Shown piece after piece: positions 1 to 7,960 of a stretch of DNA of 64,000 nt. Both the position numbers and the translations under genes were made by a program. Positions within the stretch are counted from its first letter, which is position 1; the number at the start of each line of letters is the position of its first letter. The DNA lies in NCBI GenBank assembly GCA_026129765.1, contig JAHCHP010000008.1, positions 1 through 64,000 on the forward strand. Reading direction: 5' to 3'. This DNA is from Fimbriimonadia bacterium. Lineage in GTDB: Bacteria > Armatimonadota > Fimbriimonadia > Fimbriimonadales > GBS-DC. Below the pieces are notes generated by a model that did no database searches, had not been told where the DNA came from, and was given only the letters and a program-made list of their open reading frames with translations.

Positions 1-586
1 CCATATAGGTCGTGGTCACATCGGCTTTGACCGCTGTGCCAGCGACTGGGCAGGTGGTTTTGCCATCACCTTTACCGATAAACTCCAACTTTGCTTTATC
101 GGTCGCCTTGGGCGTTTTCGGCGCAGTCGGAGATGAATCGGGCGCAATATTGGTAGGCACGCCTGTTGGCTTCACTTCTGTTTCTGGCAGGAACTGGAAC
201 AAACCGGCAATCGTGTTCTGATCTTCGGCAGTCAGCAGGATCACCGCGCCGGTTTTTGAGGACAGAACCTCGATAGTAGCGGTCTGAACCGCTTTCAGCT
301 TATCGACGCAGCAAGGAGCGGTCTTCGCGCCTTTCGCTGTCCAAGCGGCAACGGCTGCTTTATATTGCGCTTGAATCGCTTTGGCATTCTCTTCGTTTTT
401 GCCTTGAGCCACAAACGCGATGCCATTGCTTAAGCGGACGACTTGCTCGCGCCCTTGGTTCGATTTCAAAATCGACGCGCACTTCGCTTCATTGGAGCAG
501 ATGACACACTGGTCATGCCCCACATTATCTTGTTGACTGAGTAATGCCGCCACGGCGGCGATTCCAACCATCCAATGTTTAATCAT
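1..586 (-). CDS. Secreted cysteine-containing protein with probable YHS-type domain, partial (3' end beyond left edge)
   Basis: An open frame runs from ATG at 586 to the window edge (195 codons seen). It opens with MIKHWMVGIAAVAALLSQ, a short signal-peptide-like start, then a cysteine pair CVIC with a third Cys (residues about 27-36) and a later CC. After a Pro/Thr-rich linker it reads CPVAGTAVKADVTTTYMG just at the edge, which resembles the start of YHS metal-binding domains (CPVTGxxV...YxGxxYxFC). The ATG lies inside the last codons of the PAP2 gene (ATGATTAA overlap) with GGAGGT upstream, so the two are translationally coupled. The role is not certain; heavy-metal binding or sensing is an inference from the YHS-like motif alone. 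Confidence 0.6.
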   Translation of the reverse strand, partial: MIKHWMVGIAAVAALLSQQDNVGHDQCVICSNEAKCASILKSNQGREQVVRLSNGIAFVAQGKNEENAKAIQAQYKAAVAAWTAKGAKTAPCCVDKLKAVQTATIEVLSSKTGAVILLTAEDQNTIAGLFQFLPETEVKPTGVPTNIAPDSSPTAPKTPKATDKAKLEFIGKGDGKTTCPVAGTAVKADVTTTYM

Positions 587-1178
587 GAGTAGATACCTCC
601 TGTTGGTAGTTTACCTTATTTATGATTGATTTTTGACGCCTATGCTGGAGCCATTTTTGCAAAAAGTAGCCTGTTCCGAAACCAAACAGCCCGCCAATCA
701 GCCATCCCCCGAACACATCCAGCGGATAATGCACCCCCACATAGACCCGCGACAAGCCCACAACGAAAGGCAGCCACAAGAAAGCCAATCCCCAGCGTTT
801 GTCAACAACCGCAAAGAGCAGCCCAGCCAACGCTGCCATATTCGCGGCATGCGCAGACGGAAAAGACCCCGAAACCAGTTTCCCCGTCAATGCCTCAATA
901 TCAAGCGCGACACAAGGACGTTCGCGTCCCGTCCAGACTTTGAGCAGGTCGCACGCCTCGTTGGTGAGGGCAAGCGCAGGCAGCAGAGCGAGCGCGAAGA
1001 GCCGTGCTTTTCCACCTCGCCAAACAAGGTAGAGCCAGAGAAGAAGGGCAACGATACGAACCGGCAGCCATTTCATCCCCTGCGAGAAAAAGATCATCAC
1101 AGGCGTCAGCCAATCCGCTTGCATCCCATAATGAAGCCTCAAAAACAGCTCCTGATCCAGACCCAACAACGCGCTCAT
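579..1178 (-). CDS. PAP2-family membrane phosphatase
   Basis: A 199-residue integral membrane phosphatase of the PAP2/undecaprenyl-pyrophosphatase (BacA-independent) superfamily. All three family motifs are visible: K80-x6-RP (KVWTGRERP), PSAH at 107-110 and SR144-x5-H150-x3-D154 (SRVYVGVHYPLD). His110 and His150 would be the catalytic pair and Asp154 the helper. Five or six hydrophobic segments surround them. Family members remove phosphate from lipid pyrophosphates (undecaprenyl-PP, phosphatidic acid or PGP); the exact lipid cannot be told from sequence. No Shine-Dalgarno is seen, but a TACAAT -10 box ends 8 nt before the ATG, so the mRNA is probably leaderless. It is followed by the overlapping YHS-like gene. 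Confidence 0.9.
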   Translation of the reverse strand: MSALLGLDQELFLRLHYGMQADWLTPVMIFFSQGMKWLPVRIVALLLWLYLVWRGGKARLFALALLPALALTNEACDLLKVWTGRERPCVALDIEALTGKLVSGSFPSAHAANMAALAGLLFAVVDKRWGLAFLWLPFVVGLSRVYVGVHYPLDVFGGWLIGGLFGFGTGYFLQKWLQHRRQKSIINKVNYQQEVSTHD

Positions 1179-1186
1179 GTGTTACG

Positions 1187-1192
1187 ATTGTA
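1187..1192 (-). promoter_or_regulatory. -10 box of a probable leaderless promoter for the PAP2 gene
   Basis: On the minus strand TACAAT is followed by 8 nt and then the ATG at 1178. The surrounding 15-mer AGGTACAATCGTAAC is identical to the one just before ispE (29762 onward), which supports a shared promoter class. No ribosome binding site fits between. Confidence 0.5.
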
Positions 1193-1216
1193 CCTGTGGC
1201 AGGTGGGTTTGTCAAC

Positions 1217-2317
1217 TCATTTGATAATTATCCTTCTCTTCTCCCTCTTTGTCCTCTTCCACAACAGCCCCAAACCCAGACCTAATACCATCCATCCCGA
1301 CGGCTCTGGCACGGTGTCCAGGAGGAAGTGACCATACTCATTGCGAGAATCTACATTGCCTATGATGAACCGACCATTCCCAGAAATGCCGGATGCATAG
1401 TCCAAACGCACCCCTGAAGGCAGAATGTTCCGATAGGTCTCGCCCAACAACTCGAATCCACCACTCTCAGTCCAGCGAAAGGCGCGCTGAGGACCGATCA
1501 GCACCGAGCCCACCACCACCCGCCCATTCGCGGAAACCGCGGTCCCCCATCCGCCTAAACGCGAAGGCGCAATCAGATGCGCGCCTGTCTCCGCGGTCCA
1601 GCGGATCGCGCCCGAGCCTTCACTGACCAATCCATTCCCAACAATGACGCTGCCATCGGCGGAGGTGGCGCGGGCAGACCCTCCCCACGCCAATCGTTGT
1701 AGTCCAGTCTCTTCAGTCCAACGAAACATTCCACTGCCTGTATCCCCAGAAAGCCCCCCCACGACGACCCGTCCATCGGCAGACACATCGTAGGCGGTTC
1801 CTTGTATGATCACTCTCGGTATTCCGTTGGCATCCCAAAGGGTGGCATCATGTAAGTTGGGACCAGAAATTGAGCCTACAACAGCGGAACCATCCCGAGA
1901 AGACCCTATCGCCAGTGATCCGGTATATCCTGAGGGAGGTGAAAGATATTGCACTCCCTGTCCAGATTTCCAACGAAAGGCGAGATTTCCTGTCCTGCCT
2001 ACTACGACCCCGCTGCCTGACATACCCCAAACCCGCCCGGTGATCGCTTCGTTTGGGTTCTGGGTGTAGCCCCCTTGAGGAGTCAAATACCTAAATCCTT
2101 CAGCCTCTGACCACACAAAGGGATACTCCCGGTCATTTATTCGATGATATGTAGAGCCTCCTATTGTGGAACCATTATATGTTATATCCGACCAAGACTG
2201 AATAGTTGTGTTTGGCGGAGAACTAATCAGAACCAACCGCTGGGCAACGGAGACGGAAACAAGAAAAAGTATGAGGCTGCTTCCAACAACCACTCGAGAC
2301 CACATGATGAATCGCAT
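1217..2317 (-). CDS. HAF-repeat exported protein with PEP-CTERM sorting signal
   Basis: Predicted 366-residue secreted protein. The start at 2317 is preferred over the longer frame (2335) because AGGAGG lies just upstream of it and MRFIMWSRVVVGSSLILFLV is a good signal peptide. The body consists of repeated HAF-like units (for example AFRWTESGGFELLG, AVSANGRVVVG, ATSADGSVIVG), each with a DGxxVVG-type turn, suggesting a beta-propeller-like extracellular fold. The C-terminus is a textbook PEP-CTERM signal: VPEP, a hydrophobic stretch WMVLGLGLGLLW, then the basic cluster KRTKREKRR. It is therefore a likely substrate of the exosortase encoded at 41442-42353. It lies 60 nt after the oxidase gene, possibly co-transcribed. 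The biochemical function is unknown. Confidence 0.85.
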   Translation of the reverse strand: MRFIMWSRVVVGSSLILFLVSVSVAQRLVLISSPPNTTIQSWSDITYNGSTIGGSTYHRINDREYPFVWSEAEGFRYLTPQGGYTQNPNEAITGRVWGMSGSGVVVGRTGNLAFRWKSGQGVQYLSPPSGYTGSLAIGSSRDGSAVVGSISGPNLHDATLWDANGIPRVIIQGTAYDVSADGRVVVGGLSGDTGSGMFRWTEETGLQRLAWGGSARATSADGSVIVGNGLVSEGSGAIRWTAETGAHLIAPSRLGGWGTAVSANGRVVVGSVLIGPQRAFRWTESGGFELLGETYRNILPSGVRLDYASGISGNGRFIIGNVDSRNEYGHFLLDTVPEPSGWMVLGLGLGLLWKRTKREKRRIIIK

Positions 2318-2377
2318 ACAGTATCCTCCTATCAAGTGAGGGGCAGCAGCCCAAGCGCCGTTGCCCCTGATGCCTAT

Positions 2378-4945
2378 TTACTGGTCGCCCTCCGAGCCGA
2401 GATTTTCAGCGATGATCGCGAGGTCATTCTCATCCACCACGCCATCCAAGTTCACATCGGCAGACCAGACCGTTTCCGACGCGCTGTCGCTCGCGCCCAT
2501 CTGCTCCAAGGCGAGGGCTAAATCCAATGCATCGACCAAGTTGTCGCCATTCACATCACCATTCCGCAAGGAGAGAATGATTTGCCCTCCGCGTGACCAG
2601 TTTACGGATAGGCGTTTACCTAACCACGATCGATAGGGATGGATATAAAGTTCATACTCCATCTCCTGTCGGTCAGTGTAGATTGGCAGCGATACTCGCC
2701 CTTCTGCATCGGGCGCAAACATCGGCAGCGTGTAGCGTTCAATGACTTCGCCCGACCCAGGTTCTTGGAACTCGATGCGGATGGGCGACTGCTCCACCTG
2801 ATCCGCTTGCTCTGCGCTCACCTCCGTTGCCACATCCCCTAACTCCAGGCTCATGAACATCGCTGCTTCGCCTTCACAGTTGGGCGGCTTGATCTTGACC
2901 CACGCCGCTTCGGAAGGGACTCCCTCCGCATCTAACAAGAAGAGCATATACCAGCCTGGGGGCGCAATGGAGGGGTCCCAAGGGGAGGTCACTTTCAGAT
3001 AGTCCAACTCATGATCAAACTTGAGCTTTATGAGGCGTTGTTCAAAGTTAAACGAGTGGGTCACGGAGCCAGGTCGCGCCAAAACGACTGAGACAATCGC
3101 TTTATCATTTTGGGGATCAAACGAGACAACGAACTCCTGTCCATAGTTCAGTTCCGTTGCTGAGACGGCAGTGATATGAGGGCGTTCGGTCTCAGAGCGA
3201 CATGCCCCATTTGGTTTGAACAAATAGGGTGGCGAATAGATCGTTGGGACACGGTTGTTTATCGTTCTTTGGGGGGCACTATTATCTTTGGTAGCCGAAC
3301 CTGCCGTTAACACTTTCCCATTGGGTAAGAGCAAAGCAATTGAGTGGTAAACCCGAATGCCATCTCTGATTCCATCACTGTTTCTGTCAATTGTGGGTGC
3401 AGGCGCAACATTTTTCCAATAGTATTGTCCCGTGGATGGGTTCTTCGTATACTGTTCCGTCGCATAAACCTCATCTGTTTCATTCACATCATTCTTATAT
3501 TCCCAAACTGACGCCCGTTTTTTTATACCGCCAATCGCCAAGACATCACCCGTAGGCAGCAGGACGGTGTTCACGTGCATCCGCTTATTAGCCATAGACG
3601 AGCCAGCCGCAATTGTCACCGTTCCCCCCGATGAACTGGCTGAAAAAGTCATGATCTCGGTGGTTTCAGTGACGTTGGTTGTGATCGTCCCGTGATCTCC
3701 ACCGACGACCATCACCTGGTTCAGGACTTGTTGACTGAGGCTTTGCGGATTGTCTTTAGAGTTTGGCAATAACACGGAACTGCCCCAGGTACGATGAAGA
3801 GAACGTTGTAAGTCATTACCATAATACTGCCAATCTGAATCTGGTTGAAGCGCGTTTAGCCAGTAGGATTTTTTGTCAAAGCCGGTATAGACCACTCTGG
3901 GAGTATCCAAGCCGTTCCCCGCGCTGTTCATATACGATACTAAGTGCAAGCGAGGGTAAAGGAAACCCAAAACAGATTGGAAATTTGAAGGAACGCCTGT
4001 TGAATCCAAAGAATCGGTGCAAGGATCGTATATCTCATGTTTTTCAGATACGATGGCAGAATCGCTGTGGATTTTATAATGGGTGCCTCCCAAAATCAAC
4101 AACTTGCCCGAAGGCAGGGCTGTCACGGTCGGATACCAACGAGGCTCGATCATCGCGTTATTCGCCGACCATAACGATTGCGATTGATTGGTATTGAAAG
4201 GATCGAAAGTCCACGGGTCAAGAATCGCTTTGAGGCGCAGACCTACATAACCCTTGACGATATTGGAACTGTCATAGAGGTCACCATCACCGCCCGCTAA
4301 GTAAAGCCTCCCATCGGGCAGGAAGGCATGACCGGCGCAAAACATCTTGTAGATAGGCCAGTCGCCATAGGTGGCATTCCACCCATCGTCATCAAACAGA
4401 TAGCGCACATAGCCATATCGGCGGGCATTGTTGGTGGTATTCGTATCTTTTGGATGCCAAAACAGAAAGGGAGACATGCCGACTCGAGACACGAAATAAC
4501 TGCTCGGATACTTATCGTCAGCAGTGGGCGCGTTTAAACGGTTTTGCTCGTCAACATGCCTCTGATGTCCATAGCCCCACAGGATGACCCATCCGTGTTT
4601 TAGACTACTCGTCATAGAGGTAGTGGGCAGCAGCGCCGCATGAATGCCATAAACATCTCGCCAAGCATTGTTAGGACCGTTATTCCCGTAACTTTGGTCT
4701 TGTGATTGCGCCGACTCGATCCGCCAAACGGCAACGGTGTCATCGTCGTTCACAAGCCAATCCCATCTACCGATGTCTTGAGGTCCGCTTTGCGCTTGAG
4801 ATATCGTAAGGATTGAAGAACAGGTCATGAGAGCGATAAAACAGAGAACTCGTCGGGCAAAACTTCTGAACAAGTTATTCGCGAGGTTTATGCGTAGCCA
4901 TTTGCCCCCCCCCCCGCGATTTGGATGAGAGAGCGGCTGATTCAA
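2378..4945 (-). CDS. Galactose/glyoxal oxidase-like copper-radical oxidase with C-terminal dockerin
   Basis: An 855-codon frame read from TTG 4945. It has a kelch-type seven-bladed propeller followed by a DUF1929-type Ig domain and a C-terminal dockerin (residues about 796-855, two DVNxDGxxD calcium loops). All copper-radical residues are recognisable: Cys203 (MFCAGH), Tyr271 (RWYPT), Tyr533-His534 (VYHS) and His630 (VTHSFN), so an active alcohol/aldehyde oxidase making H2O2 is likely. The signal sequence is around residues 31-52. The best start signal, ATG at 4973 with AGGAGGT upstream and a consensus promoter, is out of frame with this ORF. The join lies in an 11-G run at 4905-4915, and one base fewer would restore a single frame (2378-4973). 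This is either a homopolymer error or a phase switch. Confidence 0.85.
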   Translation of the reverse strand: MNQPLSHPNRGGGGKWLRINLANNLFRSFARRVLCFIALMTCSSILTISQAQSGPQDIGRWDWLVNDDDTVAVWRIESAQSQDQSYGNNGPNNAWRDVYGIHAALLPTTSMTSSLKHGWVILWGYGHQRHVDEQNRLNAPTADDKYPSSYFVSRVGMSPFLFWHPKDTNTTNNARRYGYVRYLFDDDGWNATYGDWPIYKMFCAGHAFLPDGRLYLAGGDGDLYDSSNIVKGYVGLRLKAILDPWTFDPFNTNQSQSLWSANNAMIEPRWYPTVTALPSGKLLILGGTHYKIHSDSAIVSEKHEIYDPCTDSLDSTGVPSNFQSVLGFLYPRLHLVSYMNSAGNGLDTPRVVYTGFDKKSYWLNALQPDSDWQYYGNDLQRSLHRTWGSSVLLPNSKDNPQSLSQQVLNQVMVVGGDHGTITTNVTETTEIMTFSASSSGGTVTIAAGSSMANKRMHVNTVLLPTGDVLAIGGIKKRASVWEYKNDVNETDEVYATEQYTKNPSTGQYYWKNVAPAPTIDRNSDGIRDGIRVYHSIALLLPNGKVLTAGSATKDNSAPQRTINNRVPTIYSPPYLFKPNGACRSETERPHITAVSATELNYGQEFVVSFDPQNDKAIVSVVLARPGSVTHSFNFEQRLIKLKFDHELDYLKVTSPWDPSIAPPGWYMLFLLDAEGVPSEAAWVKIKPPNCEGEAAMFMSLELGDVATEVSAEQADQVEQSPIRIEFQEPGSGEVIERYTLPMFAPDAEGRVSLPIYTDRQEMEYELYIHPYRSWLGKRLSVNWSRGGQIILSLRNGDVNGDNLVDALDLALALEQMGASDSASETVWSADVNLDGVVDENDLAIIAENLGSEGDQ
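4905..4915 (-). repeat. G11 homopolymer tract in the oxidase leader
   Basis: Eleven consecutive C on the plus strand (G on the coding strand) sit between the well-placed ATG at 4973 and the body of the oxidase. With 11 G the ATG frame stops after 32 codons; with 10 or 13 G it runs into the oxidase. It is a possible slipped-strand switch or a sequencing error. Confidence 0.8.
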
Positions 4946-5036
4946 TCAAACCGAACCTGCTACTTCGCTTCATGAACAAAGACCTCCTGTTTTTTTGTTT
5001 TAGGTTACCCTGTCACGATTGTGGGAAACCAGAAGT

Positions 5037-5065
5037 ATTATATCACAATTGTTTGGATTTGTCAA
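5037..5065 (-). promoter_or_regulatory. Consensus sigma-70 promoter for the oxidase gene
   Basis: On the minus strand TTGACA (5065-5060), a 17-bp spacer and TATAAT (5042-5037) form a perfect consensus promoter. Transcription should begin near 5030, giving a leader of about 57 nt with AGGAGG at 4987-4982 before the ATG at 4973. Confidence 0.85.
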
Positions 5066-5077
5066 GGGGGGAACTTC

Positions 5078-5123
5078 TTCTCAAAAAAAATGGAACTCCT
5101 ACTGGGTAGTACCCATTTGAGAA
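5078..5123 (-). terminator. Possible terminator after the barrel-protein gene
   Basis: Downstream of the stop at 5151, an inverted repeat TTCTCAAA...TTTGAGAA flanks a small TGGGTA/TACCCA palindrome, with a run of eight T on the coding strand at the end. The stem is weak and A/T-rich, so this is tentative. Confidence 0.35.
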
Positions 5124-5150
5124 AACATCAATATGCGTCGCAAAGAATCT

Positions 5151-7148
5151 TCAGAACATGGTGTTTAGCAGATCGAAGCTCCAACGCTTGGTGACGCGAG
5201 ACCAGGTCAAAGCCAGTTCTCGATAACCCAGCCGGTAGCCGATGGTGAAAGTGTAGTCGCGATAATGAAACCCCTCGTAGTTCTGAAGAGTCAGCCCCAT
5301 GCCCAGACGCCAATCGGAAGAAAGCCGGTAAGACAAGTCGCCCAGCAGGCTGCTGCTATCCACATCTAACGAACGGCTAAGATAAATGGTGGAGTAGAAA
5401 CGCTCGCCGTATCCGCTAACAAAACTGCTGGATAGGCGATGACGCCCCAACCCTGCCACGCTGAGCGGGTCTTGCGAATAGTCATAAGTCACATTGACAG
5501 AACCCAACGCGCCCAGCCCCTGGGTCAGGCTCAATGTGCCGACTGTCTCCCAGCCCTCATTGCTCAGATTGCCCACAAATCGCCCTACCGTCAAGCCTCC
5601 GGTCAAGCTTGCGCCTTTTCCCACTGATACTGGGTTCAAGGTCCAGCGCGAACGGAGACCGGCTCCTTGGCGGCGGTTGGAAACAAGGTTTCCGCCCCGG
5701 CTTTCAGACAGGCTGCCTGTCAGCGAGAAGTTATGACGCAGGGGCAAATCGCCGACAGGTTTGGACTTCGTATCGACGAAAAGATCAGCGCGCCCGGACC
5801 GCGCGCGACTGCCTTCCCAAATGCGCGATGCCGATAGGTTGACTCCCACCGAGAATTCTTGCGCCTGGTGATTCATTTGCAGGAAGCCCAGCAGCCCGCT
5901 GTGCGCCGGCGATTCCAGCCAGATATAGGCGCGGGTGCGTGGGTCCAACAGTTGGTAATGACGCCAACTCGCGCCCCAATCTTTGCGGGCAAGACTGGAG
6001 ACCTGAAACGCGCCCCGCGACCCTTGCTTGCCCCGGTATTCATGCTCCAAATCCAAGAACCAGCCTTTAGATGTGTTGAAACCCCGGCTGGAACGCTGCG
6101 CCGTCCGCAAACGCACCGCGCCAATCGCGCCAGGCGTCAGCGTGTAGTAATACGGCACATCCACATAAAACTGCCCGCTCTGGACCCCAATCAAACTTTC
6201 ATTGTTAAACCCGTTGCCCCACAAGCTGAGCGAATAGAGCGGCATCGAAAGCGCTTTCACATCGCCCACATAGAAATCGGCTCGGCGGAACTGAATTTTA
6301 TCGTTGGGGTAAAACCACAGGTGCGAGGCTTTGATCAGCATCTGGGTCTCGGATAAATCCTTAAACTGGAATGTCTGCGGGGAAAGGGGCGCGTTATGCA
6401 GTTGCTCGATCCCATTTTTCACAAGAAAGGTCTGCCAGCGACCCTCGCGCTCAGCCGTGCCAAACCCCTGCCCTGAAATCAAAGAGTAAGACAACTCTTC
6501 ATATTCCAGGGAGACCGGTCCATAGCGCAGGCGCGCATTGCGCGCAATCACCGTCATATCGGAACAGTTCAACTGCAGGTCGTCCGCCTCCAGGATGGAA
6601 AACCGGTAGCGCGCCTCCGCTTTCCGCCCAGAGCCGGTGGCTGCCACGACACGCATATCAATGGCATAGGCTAAGTAATCAGGCGCGCTGACCGTCACAT
6701 AGTCGATTGCGGCTTGCAGTTCCGCTTGATCTTTCGCGAACAAAACCTGCGTTTCACCGACCAAACCAAATCCCAGCGCGGTTGCTGTGATGACCGCAAT
6801 CCCAGAGACGGACCCTGACGTCAGTGTCGCCCGCGCAACGCCGCCCTGAGTGGGAACGACCACCTCGCGAAAGGTCCCGAGGGTGGTGGTGAAGGCGATT
6901 TGAGTGCCGTCGGGCAGCGGTTTACCGTCGCGCCCCCGAACCTCCGCGCTGAGCGAGACTGCGCTGATGCTGTCCGCGACAACCGCTTCGGGATAAGAGG
7001 AGAGTCGCAGGCTGCCAGTGGGGGGCGCAGCCATTGCCCAGAGAGGCATCAACAGCCATGCGCAGAGAAAAAGCAACCAAGGGCGCGCAAGGAGTGTATC
7101 CCTACGCGCCCCCCATTGCTCAAATAACTGTCGGTCAACGATCCTCAT
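5151..7148 (-). CDS. Exported Ig-like (Big-1-type) protein with probable outer-membrane beta-barrel
   Basis: 665 residues. The signal/anchor segment is at about 22-41 (ARPWLLFLCAWLLMPLWAMA). Residues about 45-140 form a bacterial Ig-like (invasin Big-1 type) domain: VSLSAEVRGRDGKPLPDGTQ, FTTTLGTF, VARATLTSG, ITATA. Residues about 155-330 resemble an OstA/LptD-like beta-jelly-roll (ADDLQLNCSDMTVIARNARL). The remainder is rich in alternating aromatic strands (RAYIWLESPAH, YSTIYLSRSLD, FTIGYRLGYRELALTWSRV) and ends in Phe, as outer-membrane barrels do. It follows the small CsgG-like gene by 16 nt, so it is probably translated from the same mRNA. A role as a surface or export component is inferred from the fold and context; it is not a recognised named family. 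Confidence 0.6.
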   Translation of the reverse strand: MRIVDRQLFEQWGARRDTLLARPWLLFLCAWLLMPLWAMAAPPTGSLRLSSYPEAVVADSISAVSLSAEVRGRDGKPLPDGTQIAFTTTLGTFREVVVPTQGGVARATLTSGSVSGIAVITATALGFGLVGETQVLFAKDQAELQAAIDYVTVSAPDYLAYAIDMRVVAATGSGRKAEARYRFSILEADDLQLNCSDMTVIARNARLRYGPVSLEYEELSYSLISGQGFGTAEREGRWQTFLVKNGIEQLHNAPLSPQTFQFKDLSETQMLIKASHLWFYPNDKIQFRRADFYVGDVKALSMPLYSLSLWGNGFNNESLIGVQSGQFYVDVPYYYTLTPGAIGAVRLRTAQRSSRGFNTSKGWFLDLEHEYRGKQGSRGAFQVSSLARKDWGASWRHYQLLDPRTRAYIWLESPAHSGLLGFLQMNHQAQEFSVGVNLSASRIWEGSRARSGRADLFVDTKSKPVGDLPLRHNFSLTGSLSESRGGNLVSNRRQGAGLRSRWTLNPVSVGKGASLTGGLTVGRFVGNLSNEGWETVGTLSLTQGLGALGSVNVTYDYSQDPLSVAGLGRHRLSSSFVSGYGERFYSTIYLSRSLDVDSSSLLGDLSYRLSSDWRLGMGLTLQNYEGFHYRDYTFTIGYRLGYRELALTWSRVTKRWSFDLLNTMF

Positions 7149-7164
7149 CGCCGCGAAGACCGGC

Positions 7165-7869
7165 TCAGCGATTCTGAGAAGCCAATCGCGCGCTGAGCAG
7201 GATCAAGAAGGCGGCTCCCACAAAAATACCGGCGTTATTGCGCGATTTCTTTTCCGGAGCTTTCTGCTCCGTGTCGCTGGCAGGGGCGAGGCGCTGCTCC
7301 AGTCCATCCCCTAATTTTTTCACAACATCGCTGATCGCGTTCACCGCCAGCAGGTTTTGATTGGGGGTTTCATCACGCGAACGCGCCCTGCCGGTTTCTG
7401 CCGAAGTGAAGAGAATCTGTCCATCCGAAACCTGGATCAGGTCCAGACTGACCGTCAAAACCACTTGCTGGTCCGCGGCATTGAACGTATACTCTTCAAT
7501 CGAACCCGCCAAAGCATATTCCATGCCTGCTTCGCGGGCGATTTTAACACAGAGCCAGTTCCCGTCCGCCTCTTTCACATTGAAAGGCGGCTGCATGCGG
7601 TCGCGCCGGAGCCGGTTCTCCATAACCGCGCGCTGCATAGAGGGGTGAGATGCGCGAAAACGCTCTACATTCACGCCTTTAATCGATTTCAGGCGCGCAT
7701 ACAAAGCGTTCTGAACCTCATTCTCCAGATTGAATTCTTCGCTCACCTGCGCCGATGCAGGTTTCGCAAACGGGAAAAGAAAGACATCTTTCGTTTCCTT
7801 GGCTTCCGCTCCCATCCAACCGCTCCAAGCGATGAGGGCTGCGAAAGCGAGGGTTTTTGATAATTTCAC
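7165..7869 (-). CDS. CsgG/FlgO-like exported protein with C-terminal membrane segment
   Basis: 234 residues from GTG 7869, chosen because GGAGGT lies 6 nt upstream; the longer frame to 7905 has no such signal. A signal peptide (KTLAFAALIAWSGWMGAEA) precedes a domain resembling the nucleotide-binding-like fold of CsgG, FlgO and TolB-N proteins: VFLFPFAKP, the helix EVQNALYARLKSIKGVNVERF, then EYALAGSIEEYTF and VSLDLIQVSDGQILFTSAETGR. The C-terminus carries a single hydrophobic helix (AGIFVGAAFLILLSARLA) after a charged KAPEKKSRNN linker. Such proteins assemble periplasmic or outer-membrane secretion structures. It sits between a tail-bearing cargo-like protein and the barrel protein. The exact family assignment is moderate. 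Confidence 0.6.
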   Translation of the reverse strand: MKLSKTLAFAALIAWSGWMGAEAKETKDVFLFPFAKPASAQVSEEFNLENEVQNALYARLKSIKGVNVERFRASHPSMQRAVMENRLRRDRMQPPFNVKEADGNWLCVKIAREAGMEYALAGSIEEYTFNAADQQVVLTVSLDLIQVSDGQILFTSAETGRARSRDETPNQNLLAVNAISDVVKKLGDGLEQRLAPASDTEQKAPEKKSRNNAGIFVGAAFLILLSARLASQNR

Positions 7870-7920
7870 GGTTGACCTCCAGTGGCAAAAAAACATTAAT
7901 TTCAAAGTTATTCAAATGGG

Positions 7921-7952
7921 CTGGGGCAGTCGGTTTCTTGAGACTGCCCCAG
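7921..7952 (-). terminator. Strong hairpin after the 7961-10750 gene
   Basis: A perfect 11-bp stem CTGGGGCAGTC/GACTGCCCCAG with a 10-nt loop begins 9 nt after the stop codon. There is no T run behind it on the coding strand, so it may be a U-less terminator or an mRNA 3'-end stabiliser. Confidence 0.6.
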
Positions 7953-7960
7953 CAGAGTTG

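Noticed and set aside
12..221. Plus-strand ORF of 69 codons at the left edge
   Set aside because: It is antisense to the partial minus-strand YHS-like gene, which has a signal peptide, ribosome site and motifs; the plus frame has none.
633..1331. Long plus-strand ORF of 232 codons
   Set aside because: It lies antisense to the PAP2 gene and its neighbour and has a composition of an antisense shadow, without motifs.
2340..2369. Hairpin GGGGCA/TGCCCC between oxidase and HAF gene as terminator
   Set aside because: The stem is only 6 bp with a long loop and no T run, too weak to call.
5005..5030. Palindrome CACGATTGTG near the oxidase promoter as a regulator site
   Set aside because: It is short, has no known match among operators I recognise, and may be chance.
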